Assembly (NCBI RefSeq): GCF_004353915.1
Contig: NZ_SMRP01000005.1
Span: forward strand, 356,515-420,514
Direction: 5' to 3'
Origin: Paraburkholderia silviterrae
Lineage (GTDB): Bacteria > Pseudomonadota > Gammaproteobacteria > Burkholderiales > Burkholderiaceae
DNA length: 64,000 nucleotides
Under the pieces are notes generated by a model, which saw only the letters and a program-made list of their open reading frames with translations, did no database searches and was not told the origin of the DNA. Positions within the stretch are counted from its first letter, which is position 1, and every line of letters begins with the position of its first letter. Positions 34,961 to 42,734 of this stretch are shown piece by piece. A program made the translations under genes and the position numbers.

Positions 34961-35692
34961 CCAGTCGCGCACGACGTCGTCGCGCTGCACGAGCGCCTGC
35001 GGCGCGCCCTCGAACACGATGCGCCCATGCCCCATCACCGCGACGCGGTCCGCCAGTCCCGGCGCCAGTTCGAGCCGCTGCTCGATGAGCAGCAGCGCGA
35101 CACCGCGCTCGCGCAGCGCGCGCAGGCACGCGCCTACGCGCGCGGCCATCTGCGCGGACAATCCTTCGGCGGGTTCGTCGACGATGAGCAGATCGGGGTC
35201 GCCCACGAGCGCGCGGGCCAGCGCGAGCATCTGCTGCTCGCCGCCCGAGAGCACGCCCGCGCGTGCGCTGCGGCGCTCGCGCAAGATCGGAAAAAGCGCG
35301 TGGGCGTCGTCGATGGTAAATCGCGGGGCGCGGCGCAGTGCACCCCGCCGTTCCCCCGCTCGTGCACCTGGACCGCGCTTTGCGAGACCGAGGCGCAGGT
35401 TCTCGTCGACGCTTAACGTCGGGAACACGTCGCGCTGCTCCGCCACGTAGCCCAGGCCCAGCCGCGCGATCTCGAACGTGCGCAGCGGCGCGAGATCCAC
35501 GCCCGCGAAACGGCGCGTGCCGTCGGCTTCCACCATCGAGATCAGCGCCTTCGCGAGCGTCGAGCGACCGGAACCGTTGCGGCCCGCGAGCGCGACCACC
35601 TCTCCCGCGCCGACGCGCAGATCGACGCCGTGCAGCACCTGGCTCGCGCCATACCAGGCGCGCAGATTCGCGACTTCGAGGAGCGTGTTCAT
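34946..35692 (-). CDS. livF: Branched-chain amino-acid-type ABC transporter ATPase LivF, Walker A Lys replaced by Arg
   Basis: A 248-residue LivF-type ATPase with LRAWYGASQVLHGVDL, signature LSGGEQQMLALARA and Walker B LLIVDEPAEGLS. The Walker A reads GRNGSGRST: the universally conserved Lys is Arg (CGC codon, around 35570). This Lys contacts ATP phosphates, so this subunit may hydrolyse ATP poorly; LivG has a normal P-loop. The stop region overlaps the Ap4A phosphorylase gene end by 15 bases. It is the last gene of the leftward livHMGF operon. Confidence 0.88.
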   Translation of the reverse strand: MNTLLEVANLRAWYGASQVLHGVDLRVGAGEVVALAGRNGSGRSTLAKALISMVEADGTRRFAGVDLAPLRTFEIARLGLGYVAEQRDVFPTLSVDENLRLGLAKRGPGARAGERRGALRRAPRFTIDDAHALFPILRERRSARAGVLSGGEQQMLALARALVGDPDLLIVDEPAEGLSAQMAARVGACLRALRERGVALLLIEQRLELAPGLADRVAVMGHGRIVFEGAPQALVQRDDVVRDWLGVG

Positions 35693-36477
35693 GGCGAGCG
35701 CCTCATGTGCCCCGGGGCGTTGAAGCGCACATCGAAATGCGCGCCGAGATACGCGTCGCGCACGGCGGGATCGCTGCGAATCGCCTCGGGCGTGCCCGTG
35801 GCGATCACACGCCCCTGCACCAGCACCGAGACGCGGTCGGCCAGGCCGAACACCGCATCCATGTCGTGCTCGATCAGCAGCACCGTCTTGCCCGTGGTGG
35901 TCGCGCGAATCAGATCGACGGCGCGCGCCGCTTCAGCGCGGTTCATGCCCGCAGTGGGTTCGTCGAGGAGCAGCGTCTGCGCGCCGCCCGCGAGCGCGAG
36001 GCCAAGGTCGAGCGCGCGCTGCTCGGCATAGCTCAGCGTCGCGGCCTCGCGCTGTGCGGCGTGCGCGAGGCCGAGGGCGTCGAGCAGTGCGTCCACGCGC
36101 GTATCGGCGCGCGCCGAGCCGAACCAGCGCGCAGCCAGCCCCGCGCCGCCGCGCAGCGACGCCAGCACCGCACAGCGCAAGTTCTCGCGCACCGTAAGGC
36201 GCGCGAACACGCTCGTGGTCTGGAAGCTGCGCGCAAGGCCACGTCTTGCGAGCACGGCGCTCGCAAGACGCGTGACGTCCTCGCCGTGCAGCACGATGCG
36301 GCCTGCGCTCGCACGGCGCTCGCCCGCGATCAGGCTAAACAGCGTGGACTTGCCCGCGCCGTTGGGGCCGATCACCGCATGGCGCTCACCCGGGCGCACG
36401 TCGAGATCGACGCCGCGCAGCACGGCCGTCGCGCCAAAGCGCTTCTCGACGCCGATGAGCCGCAGCGCGGGCATCAT
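35689..36477 (-). CDS. livG: Branched-chain amino-acid-type ABC transporter ATPase LivG
   Basis: A 262-residue ATPase with intact Walker A IGPNGAGKST, the LivG-specific ARSFQTTSVFARLTVRENL, signature LSYAEQRALDLGLAL and Walker B TLLLDEPTAGMN. It works with LivF on the inner face of the LivHM permease. The start at 36477 overlaps the livM stop by ATGA; an in-frame ATG at 36474 is the next codon. The stop overlaps the start of livF (ATGA). Confidence 0.92.
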   Translation of the reverse strand: MMPALRLIGVEKRFGATAVLRGVDLDVRPGERHAVIGPNGAGKSTLFSLIAGERRASAGRIVLHGEDVTRLASAVLARRGLARSFQTTSVFARLTVRENLRCAVLASLRGGAGLAARWFGSARADTRVDALLDALGLAHAAQREAATLSYAEQRALDLGLALAGGAQTLLLDEPTAGMNRAEAARAVDLIRATTTGKTVLLIEHDMDAVFGLADRVSVLVQGRVIATGTPEAIRSDPAVRDAYLGAHFDVRFNAPGHMRRSP

Positions 36478-37859
36478 GCTGCCTCCTTGCGCTGGTCGAG
36501 CCGGTCGAGCCGCTCGAGCGCGCGCACCGCTCGCCGCGCACGGCACCCTGTCCAGGCCGCCACGGCCGACAACGCGACGATCGCCACGGCGAGCCCCGCC
36601 GCCGCATGGGTAGACAGCGTGCCGAGCCATGCGCCGGGATCGTCGTCGCCCAGGCGCAGCGCGTAGGCCCATTGGACCGCCAGCACGAGCGCGAACGCGC
36701 CGCACGAGGCCGCCAGCGCAGCCATCGCCCAGTACCTGCCGCAGCGCCGCCAGCCGTGCCGCGCGAGCGCCGCGCGCTGACGCGCGATCAGGCCCGCGAG
36801 CCCGTCGGGCGCCACCAGCACCATGACGATGAAAAAGAGCCCCACATAGAGCATCCAGGCCCGCGAGACGCTCGCCACGCCCACGCTGAACGCCACCCAC
36901 ACGAGCGCGCCGAGCGCCGGCCCGAAGAACGACGCGGTCCCGCCCGTCACGGTCGCAATGAGCACGGCTGCCGAGCGCATCATGCCGACGCTTTCGGCCG
37001 CGGCCAGCTCCACATTGATGAGCGTGAGCGTGCCCGCGACGCCGGCAAAGCCCGCGGCGAGGACGATCATCATGGCCCGCACGCGCGCGGGCGGCGCGCC
37101 CAGCGCTGCGGCGCGCACCGGGTTGTCGCGTACGGCGTTGGCGAGGCGCACGAACGGCGCGCGCGCAAGCACGTAGATCGCGGCGCACGCGATGAGACAC
37201 CACGCAGCGATGACCCAGTACGCCTGACGATCCGGCCCGAAGGTCCAGGCCGCCACAGGCACGATGGCCGGCCCGCTCGTGCGGTCGATGGCGACGCCCG
37301 CCTCGCCGCCGAACCAGTCGGGCAACGCCCACGCGGCAGCGGCGACGAGCTCGCCGAGCCCGAGCGTGATCATGGCGAACGCGGTGCCCGCGCGGCGCGC
37401 GGCGACGAGCGCAATCAGCACGCCGACCGCCGCGCCCGCCATGCCGCCCACGAACGGCAGAAGCGGCAACGGGATCGCGTAGCGATTGAAGAGGTGTGCG
37501 GCCACGAGTGCCCCAAGCCCGGCGGGCGCGGCATGGCCGAACGACAGCAGCCCGGTCTCGCCGAGCAGGAGGTTGTACGAGAGCGCGAAGACGATCATCG
37601 TCGCCGCCTGGGCGAGGCACGCGAGCAGCCAGCCCTGTGGCACGCCCGTGGGCGAGAGCCACGCCGAAACGAGCGGCGGCAAGCCGAGGAGCGCCACCAG
37701 CCCGAGCCAGGGCGCCCAGCGGAATGCCGCCCAGCGGGATGCCGCCCAGCGAGATGCCGCCCAACAGAACCAACGTGGCAGCCGGCGTGGAGCCGGCGCA
37801 TGAGGCTCAAGGCGCCGGCCAGCCGCGTCCATCCGTGTGCGAGATTTATCGGCTTTCAT
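36474..37859 (-). CDS. livM: Branched-chain amino-acid-type ABC transporter permease LivM
   Basis: A 461-residue permease with many membrane helices and the LivM segments LSYNLLLGETGLLSFGHAA, GTAFAMITLGLGELV and NAVRDNPVRAAALG. It is longer than usual (about 330-380): there is an N-terminal extension with a five-residue repeat (Arg-Trp-Ala-Ala-Ser, about 34-48) coded by 15-bp DNA repeats, and an extra C-terminal part with two further hydrophobic stretches after about 370. It pairs with LivH in the membrane. Confidence 0.9.
   Translation of the reverse strand: MKADKSRTRMDAAGRRLEPHAPAPRRLPRWFCWAASRWAASRWAAFRWAPWLGLVALLGLPPLVSAWLSPTGVPQGWLLACLAQAATMIVFALSYNLLLGETGLLSFGHAAPAGLGALVAAHLFNRYAIPLPLLPFVGGMAGAAVGVLIALVAARRAGTAFAMITLGLGELVAAAAWALPDWFGGEAGVAIDRTSGPAIVPVAAWTFGPDRQAYWVIAAWCLIACAAIYVLARAPFVRLANAVRDNPVRAAALGAPPARVRAMMIVLAAGFAGVAGTLTLINVELAAAESVGMMRSAAVLIATVTGGTASFFGPALGALVWVAFSVGVASVSRAWMLYVGLFFIVMVLVAPDGLAGLIARQRAALARHGWRRCGRYWAMAALAASCGAFALVLAVQWAYALRLGDDDPGAWLGTLSTHAAAGLAVAIVALSAVAAWTGCRARRAVRALERLDRLDQRKEAA
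37714..37758. repeat. 15-bp tandem repeats at the livM 5' end
   Basis: Three units (GCCCAGCGGAATGCC, GCCCAGCGGGATGCC, GCCCAGCGAGATGCC) lie head to tail, with a partial fourth from 37759. They are in frame in livM and code for the N-terminal five-residue repeat. Confidence 0.85.
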
Positions 37860-37865
37860 GGCGCG

Positions 37866-38831
37866 TCACGCGTCCTCGCCGCGTTGGCCGAAGAGGCCTT
37901 GCGGGCGCACCGCGAGCATCGCGACCAGCAGCAGATACGGCAGCAGCGGCGCAATCTGCGCGAGCGTGAGCGCACGCCACGCGGGCGCGAGCGTGACGCC
38001 AAGGCTCGCGGCCAGGTCGGCCAACGAGACATCGCTCGACACCGCGAAGGTCTGCAGCAGGCCCACCGCGAGCGAGGCAACGAACGCGCCCCAAAGCGAC
38101 CCGAGGCCGCCCGTCACGACCACCACGAACACGATCGAACCAACCGATTCGGCCATCGCCGGCTCGACCACGAAGAGCGGCGCGGCAACCACGCCCGCCA
38201 GCGCGGCAAGCGCGGTGCCGAGCGCGAACACCATCGTCTGCACGCGCGGCACGTCGTGGCCGAGCGCCTCCACCGCCCCCCGATGCGTGAGCGCCGCGCG
38301 CACTACGAGGCCCGTCTGCGAGATGCGCAGCGCCACGTGGATCGCACCGAGCATGGCCAACGCCACGAGCATCGCGAACGCGCGATAGCGCGAGAACGCC
38401 GCGCCGCCGACCCTGAAAAGCGCGCCGTCGAGCCACGCGGGCACGGGCGCCGCGAGCGGCTGGAGTCCCCACACGAGCTTGACCAGCTCGCCGATCGCCC
38501 AGGCCGCGCCGAAAGTCAGCAGCAGCGCATTGAGCGGGTTGCCCGAGCTGTCCCGCCTGCCCGCGCGGGCCGCATGCGTGCTGCGCAAGAGCGTGGCTTC
38601 GAACGCCGCGCCCGCGAGGCCGGCGGCAAGCGGTGCGAGCACGAGCGCCCAGTCGAAGCCGAGCGTCCCGCCAAGCGTGACGCCCAGATACGCGCCGAGC
38701 ATGTAGAAGCTTGCGTGCGCGAAATTGAGCACGCCGAGCATGCTGAAGATCAGCGTAAGCCCGGCGGACAGCATGAACAGCAGCAGGCCGTAGCTTGCGC
38801 CGTTGAGCGTGTCGATCACGAAAGCCTGCAC
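37866..38831 (-). CDS. livH: Branched-chain amino-acid-type ABC transporter permease LivH
   Basis: A 321-residue permease with the LivH hallmarks LNGASYGLLLFMLSAGLTLI, FSMLGVLNFAHASFYMLGAY and VVVTGGLGSLWGAF. It forms the membrane channel with LivM. It is the first gene of the leftward operon; livM starts 6 bases after its stop. No periplasmic binding protein gene (livJ/livK) is next to it, unlike most such operons, so the substrate (amino acid, urea or other) cannot be assigned. Confidence 0.92.
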   Translation of the reverse strand: MQAFVIDTLNGASYGLLLFMLSAGLTLIFSMLGVLNFAHASFYMLGAYLGVTLGGTLGFDWALVLAPLAAGLAGAAFEATLLRSTHAARAGRRDSSGNPLNALLLTFGAAWAIGELVKLVWGLQPLAAPVPAWLDGALFRVGGAAFSRYRAFAMLVALAMLGAIHVALRISQTGLVVRAALTHRGAVEALGHDVPRVQTMVFALGTALAALAGVVAAPLFVVEPAMAESVGSIVFVVVVTGGLGSLWGAFVASLAVGLLQTFAVSSDVSLADLAASLGVTLAPAWRALTLAQIAPLLPYLLLVAMLAVRPQGLFGQRGEDA

Positions 38832-38886
38832 GGTGGGCGCCTTGGGTGTTGCAGCGGGTGAGCGCGCGGAAGCGAAACGCGCTCGT

Positions 38887-39348
38887 TCAGGCCGGCGGCG
38901 CGCCAGCGCCCTCGACCACGAGCGGCGCGAGCGCGGCGCGCAATGCCTCGGGCAGCGCGCTCACGGGGCGGCGCGTCGCGCGCTCGACGTAGACGTGCAC
39001 GAAGTGCCCCTGCGCGGCGGGCGTGGACTCGCCTTCGCGAAAGAGGCCGACCTCGTAGCGCACGCTCGACGCACCGAGCCGCGCCACGCGCAGCCCCGCC
39101 TCGACGCGCTCGGGAAACACGAGCGGCGCAAAATAGTTGCACTGCGTCTCGACCACGAGCCCGATGGTCGCGCCGTGCTCGATATCGAGTGCCTGGGCGC
39201 GGATCAGATACTCGTTCACGACGGTGTCGAAGTAGCTGTAGTAGACGACGTTGTTGACGTGGCCGTAGACGTCGTTGTCCATCCAGCGCGTGGTGATGGA
39301 GAGGAAATGGCGATAGTCGGAGCGCGCATTGGCAACGGGTCGGTTCAT
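38887..39348 (-). CDS. Acyl-CoA thioesterase, hotdog fold (4HBT/YbgC type)
   Basis: A 153-residue hotdog protein. [20 protein letters not shown] carries the catalytic Asp of 4-hydroxybenzoyl-CoA-thioesterase-type enzymes, followed by [11 protein letters not shown] and [19 protein letters not shown]. It should hydrolyse a cytoplasmic acyl-CoA; the substrate is unknown. The gap to livH is 55 bases, so co-transcription with liv is possible. Its upstream leader carries four 12-bp tandem repeats. Confidence 0.85.
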   Translation of the reverse strand: MNRPVANARSDYRHFLSITTRWMDNDVYGHVNNVVYYSYFDTVVNEYLIRAQALDIEHGATIGLVVETQCNYFAPLVFPERVEAGLRVARLGASSVRYEVGLFREGESTPAAQGHFVHVYVERATRRPVSALPEALRAALAPLVVEGAGAPPA

Positions 39349-39370
39349 CGGACGGGTCGATTCATCGAAT

Positions 39371-39418
39371 GGGCGAGACTCGGGGCGAGACTCGGGGCGA
39401 GACTCGGGGCGAGACTCA
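39371..39418. repeat. Four 12-bp tandem repeats in the thioesterase leader
   Basis: GGGCGAGACTCG occurs three times head to tail (39371-39406), and a fourth copy (39407-39418) differs only in its last base. They lie 23-70 bases upstream of the thioesterase ATG on its sense side, between it and the Nudix gene. Confidence 0.9.
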
Positions 39419-39473
39419 GGGTGACGGTCAGGATCCGACCGCGCTCAGGGTGCGCGAGGCGCCAGCGAGGCGC

Positions 39474-40004
39474 TCACTGCCCGGGCCGCTCGACATATTC
39501 GAACGGCAGGCCGCGCCGGCGCATCCATTCGCCGAGCGCCGGCCCCGTGCCCGCGCGCCATGGACGCAGCTCCGCGGGCTCGACGAGCCGATATTCGAGC
39601 AGCTCCGGCGAGAGCGCAATCGTGCCCGCCGCCTTCACGTGATACGCGATGATGAGCTCGTTCTTGCGGATGAATTCGTAGACGCCCACGAGTTCGACGC
39701 TCTGCGAGTGCAATCCGGTCTCTTCGTGCACCTCGCGCGCGATGCCCTGCTCCGGCGTTTCGCCGTTTTCGAGGAAGCCGGTGATGAGCGCGAACATGCC
39801 TTCGGGCCAGGCCGCGTTGCGAGCGAGCAGGATGCGCCCCTCGTACTCCACGATAGCCGCCACGACGGGCAACGGGTTGTTCCAATGGACATAGCCGCAG
39901 GCGATGTCGGGACACGCGAGGCGCACGCGGCCGCCCTCGTGCGCGGGGTCGGCGCGTTCGGTGAGGCGCGAGGCGCAACGCGGACAAAACTGGTATTCGC
40001 TCAT
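39474..40004 (-). CDS. Nudix hydrolase with N-terminal zinc ribbon (NADH-pyrophosphatase-like)
   Basis: A 176-residue protein. Cys7, Cys10, Cys31 and Cys36 form a zinc ribbon, and residues 76-98 are a complete Nudix box (GFLENGETPEQGIAREVHEE then TGL). This layout resembles the C-terminal two-thirds of NudC (NADH pyrophosphatase) without its N-terminal domain. It probably hydrolyses a nucleoside diphosphate derivative in the cytoplasm; the substrate is unknown. Confidence 0.88.
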   Translation of the reverse strand: MSEYQFCPRCASRLTERADPAHEGGRVRLACPDIACGYVHWNNPLPVVAAIVEYEGRILLARNAAWPEGMFALITGFLENGETPEQGIAREVHEETGLHSQSVELVGVYEFIRKNELIIAYHVKAAGTIALSPELLEYRLVEPAELRPWRAGTGPALGEWMRRRGLPFEYVERPGQ

Positions 40005-40178
40005 GAGTCGGTAGGAGTCGCAGGATGCGCGGCGTGCCGTTCGGCGGGTCGCCCGTCAAACGGCATGCAATGGCAAGAAAACAGCACGAAACGGCTATTT
40101 TAGTGCGCCATCGCAGAAGGCGTGCGAAGCGTCCTGGGCCCGAGTCGAAACACGCCGCCCCGGCGAGGGACAGTTTGC

Positions 40179-41525
40179 TTACGCACGCGCTCGCACGGCG
40201 CGCCACACGAGCCCCGCCGCGCCCGCGAGCAAGGCCGCCGCCGCGAGCCAGAGCGAGGGCGAGAACGAGCCCGTCGAGGCCGCGAGCGGCGCGGCCACGA
40301 GCGGCCCGGCGATCTGCCCGATGCCATAGGCGCCGGTCGCATAGCCCATGAGCGCGGCGGCGTGCTCGCCTCGCAGCAGGCGCGCCTCGCGCATGGCGAA
40401 GAGCGTGATCGCCGTGAACGGCAGGCCGATCAGCACGCTGCCAAGCGAAAAGCCCGCGGCATTCGGCCAGACGATGCCGAGCGCGATCCCGAGCGCCTGC
40501 AGCACGTAGCACGCGGCGAGCATGAGCCGGTTGTCCCAGTGCAGCGGCAGGCGCGCCGCCGAGAGCGCTCCCACGATCAGCGCGATGCCGAACATCGGCC
40601 AGAACAGATCGGGCCACACGGAGCCCGGCAGCGCATGGCGCGCGATCACCGGCAAGAAGGTTGCCGTGATGATGTAGCCGAAGCCTGGCACCCCGTAGAG
40701 CAGGACGAGCCAGAAGGCGTCGGCGCGCGCGCCGTGGGATGGCGATGCTGGCGCGCTGATTTGAGCGGGCGGCGCTGGTGGCGCATTGCGCGCATTCGGC
40801 GCGGCCTGCACTGCGGCAGACGACGCAGCCACCGTTGTGGCCGCGGGTTGCGCCGCGGCTGCCGCCGGGCCTGCGCCTCGTTCCGCGCGGGACACCGCCT
40901 CACGGGCTTCACGCGCATCGTCGCCAAAGACCGGCCACACGAGCGCGGCGATGAGCACGCAAATCAACCCGAAGCCGATCCATCCCGCCTGCGCGCCAAA
41001 ACCGCCCGCCGCGCTCACCAGCAGCCCCGTCGCGACGATGCCGACTCCCGGCCCCGTGTAGATCACGCCGCCCCACTCGTTTGCGCCCAGCTGCGCGAGG
41101 CGCCGCAGGCCCCATTGCGATGCGAACACGAAGGTCGCCGCGCTCACCGCGCCCGCCACGAAGCGCACCACCGCCCAGATCCAGAACGCGTGCGTCAGCC
41201 CCATCGCCACGGTCAGAAGCGCGGTCGCCGCGAGCCCGGCGCGCACGATGCGCGCGGGCGCGAAGCGCAGCGCCACGCACCCCACCGCGCCGACGAAATA
41301 GCCCGCGTAGTTGAGCGACGCCAGCCAGCCGCCGTGACGCAGGTCCAGTGCGCCGCCGTGCAGCATCAGCGGCAGGAGCGGTGTGAACGCGAAGCGCCCA
41401 ACGCCGAGCGCCGCCGCCAGCGCCGCCATGCAGGCGAGCGCGGCACGCCGCGCGGCGTGCGGAAGATGGCCAGGATGAGCGGGAAGCGCGCGAGGGGCAT
41501 CGGCGCGAGAAGCGATGTCGTTCAT
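40179..41525 (-). CDS. MFS transporter, YbfB/YjiJ family
   Basis: A 448-residue transporter with about 12 helices. The family motif GVGRFAFTPLLPLM is in helix 1, followed by GWLASLNYAGYFVGAVGC and YTGPGVGIVATGLLVSAAGG. The loop between the halves is long and Ala/Pro-rich (about 205-255). I chose ATG 41525 since it gives a normal short N-terminus; an upstream in-frame ATG at 41606 would add 27 residues reaching into the LysR promoter. It is divergent from the LysR gene, which may regulate it. Confidence 0.85.
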   Translation of the reverse strand: MNDIASRADAPRALPAHPGHLPHAARRAALACMAALAAALGVGRFAFTPLLPLMLHGGALDLRHGGWLASLNYAGYFVGAVGCVALRFAPARIVRAGLAATALLTVAMGLTHAFWIWAVVRFVAGAVSAATFVFASQWGLRRLAQLGANEWGGVIYTGPGVGIVATGLLVSAAGGFGAQAGWIGFGLICVLIAALVWPVFGDDAREAREAVSRAERGAGPAAAAAQPAATTVAASSAAVQAAPNARNAPPAPPAQISAPASPSHGARADAFWLVLLYGVPGFGYIITATFLPVIARHALPGSVWPDLFWPMFGIALIVGALSAARLPLHWDNRLMLAACYVLQALGIALGIVWPNAAGFSLGSVLIGLPFTAITLFAMREARLLRGEHAAALMGYATGAYGIGQIAGPLVAAPLAASTGSFSPSLWLAAAALLAGAAGLVWRAVRARA

Positions 41526-41624
41526 GGTCGGCGGCGGCCAAATGAGAAACCAGGGGGAAACTACGTGGGCGATGAGCGGCAGCGCATGCACGACGCCACC
41601 CTCCACATATTAGTCGCCGCAACC

Positions 41625-41651
41625 GTTCACAAAAAATGAATTATGATGAAC
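41625..41651. promoter_or_regulatory. Possible LysR-type operator between the MFS and lysR-family genes
   Basis: GTTCA (41625-41629) and TGAAC (41647-41651) are inverted around 17 AT-rich bases, and TATGAT (41642-41647) could be the -10 of the regulator gene. LysR proteins often bind such sites in divergent promoters. Weak evidence. Confidence 0.3.
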
Positions 41652-41674
41652 GAATCCATCCCAAAGAGAGAATT

Positions 41675-42604
41675 ATGGATCTCGCTGCGCTCGCGATCTT
41701 TCGCGCCGTCGTCCGCGAAAACGGCGTGACGCGGGCCGCCGCCAAGCTCAACCGGGTGCAGTCGAACGTCACCACGCGCATCAAACAGCTCGAAGAGCAG
41801 CTCGGCACGCCGCTCTTCACGCGCGACGGCCGCCGCCTCGTGCTCACGCCCGCGGGCGAGACGCTGCTGCCCTACGCCGAGCGGCTCCTCGCCCTCGCCG
41901 ACGAGGCGCGCCACGCGCTCAAGGCGGGCGCGCCGTGCGGACGCCTGCGCCTGGGCGCCATGGAAAGCATGGCGGCCAGCCGCCTGCCCGGCGTCCTCGC
42001 GCGCTACCACCAGAGCTGGCCCGAAGTCACGCTCGAACTGGAGACCGGCACCACCGGCCACCTGATCGAGCGTCTGCGCGAATTCGAGGTGGACGCCGCG
42101 CTGATCGCGACGCCGCTTGCCGGCCCGCCCGATGCCGAAGTATTCGACTACGTGCGCGTGTACCGAGAGGAGCTCGTGATGATCACGCCGCGCGGCCATC
42201 GGCCGATCCGGGCGCCGGGCGACGTCGCGCTCTCGACGCTCGTGGCGTTCGAGCGCGGCTGCGCCTACCGCAACTATGTGGAGGCGTGGTACCTGGAGCA
42301 CGGCATCCGGCCCACGCGCGTGCTGGAGCTCGGCTCGTATCACGCGATCGTCGCGTGCGTGGCGGCGGGCGCGGGCGTAGCCGTGGCGCCCCGCTCCGTG
42401 CTCGAATTGCAACGCAACGCCGACGAGGTGGCGATTCACTCGCTCGGCAAGCTCGGCCAGATCGATACGCTGCTCACATGGCGGCGCGGGCATTTCTCGC
42501 CCGCGCTCGACGCGCTGAAAACGGCGCTGGTCGAGCATGCGCAAAGCGAAGCGCGCGCTCGCGGCGATACGGCTAAATCCGAAGGTTTGCCCACGACCGC
42601 ATGA
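41675..42604 (+). CDS. LysR-family transcriptional regulator
   Basis: A 309-residue LysR regulator. The N-terminal winged helix-turn-helix (about 1-60) includes IFRAVVRENGVTRAAAKLNR and VTTRIKQLEEQLGTPLF; a type 2 periplasmic-binding-like effector domain runs from about 87 to 290. The start at 41675 follows AGAGAG by about 7 bases and gives the standard MDLAALAIF opening. It is transcribed away from the YbfB-type MFS gene, which is the likely target. Confidence 0.9.
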   Translation: MDLAALAIFRAVVRENGVTRAAAKLNRVQSNVTTRIKQLEEQLGTPLFTRDGRRLVLTPAGETLLPYAERLLALADEARHALKAGAPCGRLRLGAMESMAASRLPGVLARYHQSWPEVTLELETGTTGHLIERLREFEVDAALIATPLAGPPDAEVFDYVRVYREELVMITPRGHRPIRAPGDVALSTLVAFERGCAYRNYVEAWYLEHGIRPTRVLELGSYHAIVACVAAGAGVAVAPRSVLELQRNADEVAIHSLGKLGQIDTLLTWRRGHFSPALDALKTALVEHAQSEARARGDTAKSEGLPTTA

Positions 42605-42662
42605 CATGGGCTGACGCGGTCTGATGCACACGGTGCGCGGCCGTCGCCCTGCGCGCGGAAAT

Positions 42663-42695
42663 AAAAAAGGGCTGCCCTCACGGACAACCCTTTTT
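42663..42695. terminator. Bidirectional intrinsic terminator between the LysR gene and alaS
   Basis: AAAAAAGGG (42663-42671) and CCCTTTTT (42688-42695) flank an imperfect inner stem with TCAC at the loop. It serves two convergent genes. Confidence 0.75.
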
Positions 42696-42734
42696 GCATC
42701 ACAGCGGCCTCTCAGCCGCGTTGCGCCAGACGCG

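Noticed and set aside
36606..38861. Plus-strand 751-codon frame across livM and livH
   Set aside because: An Arg/His/Glu-rich antisense shadow of two clear permease genes; no domain and no ribosome site.
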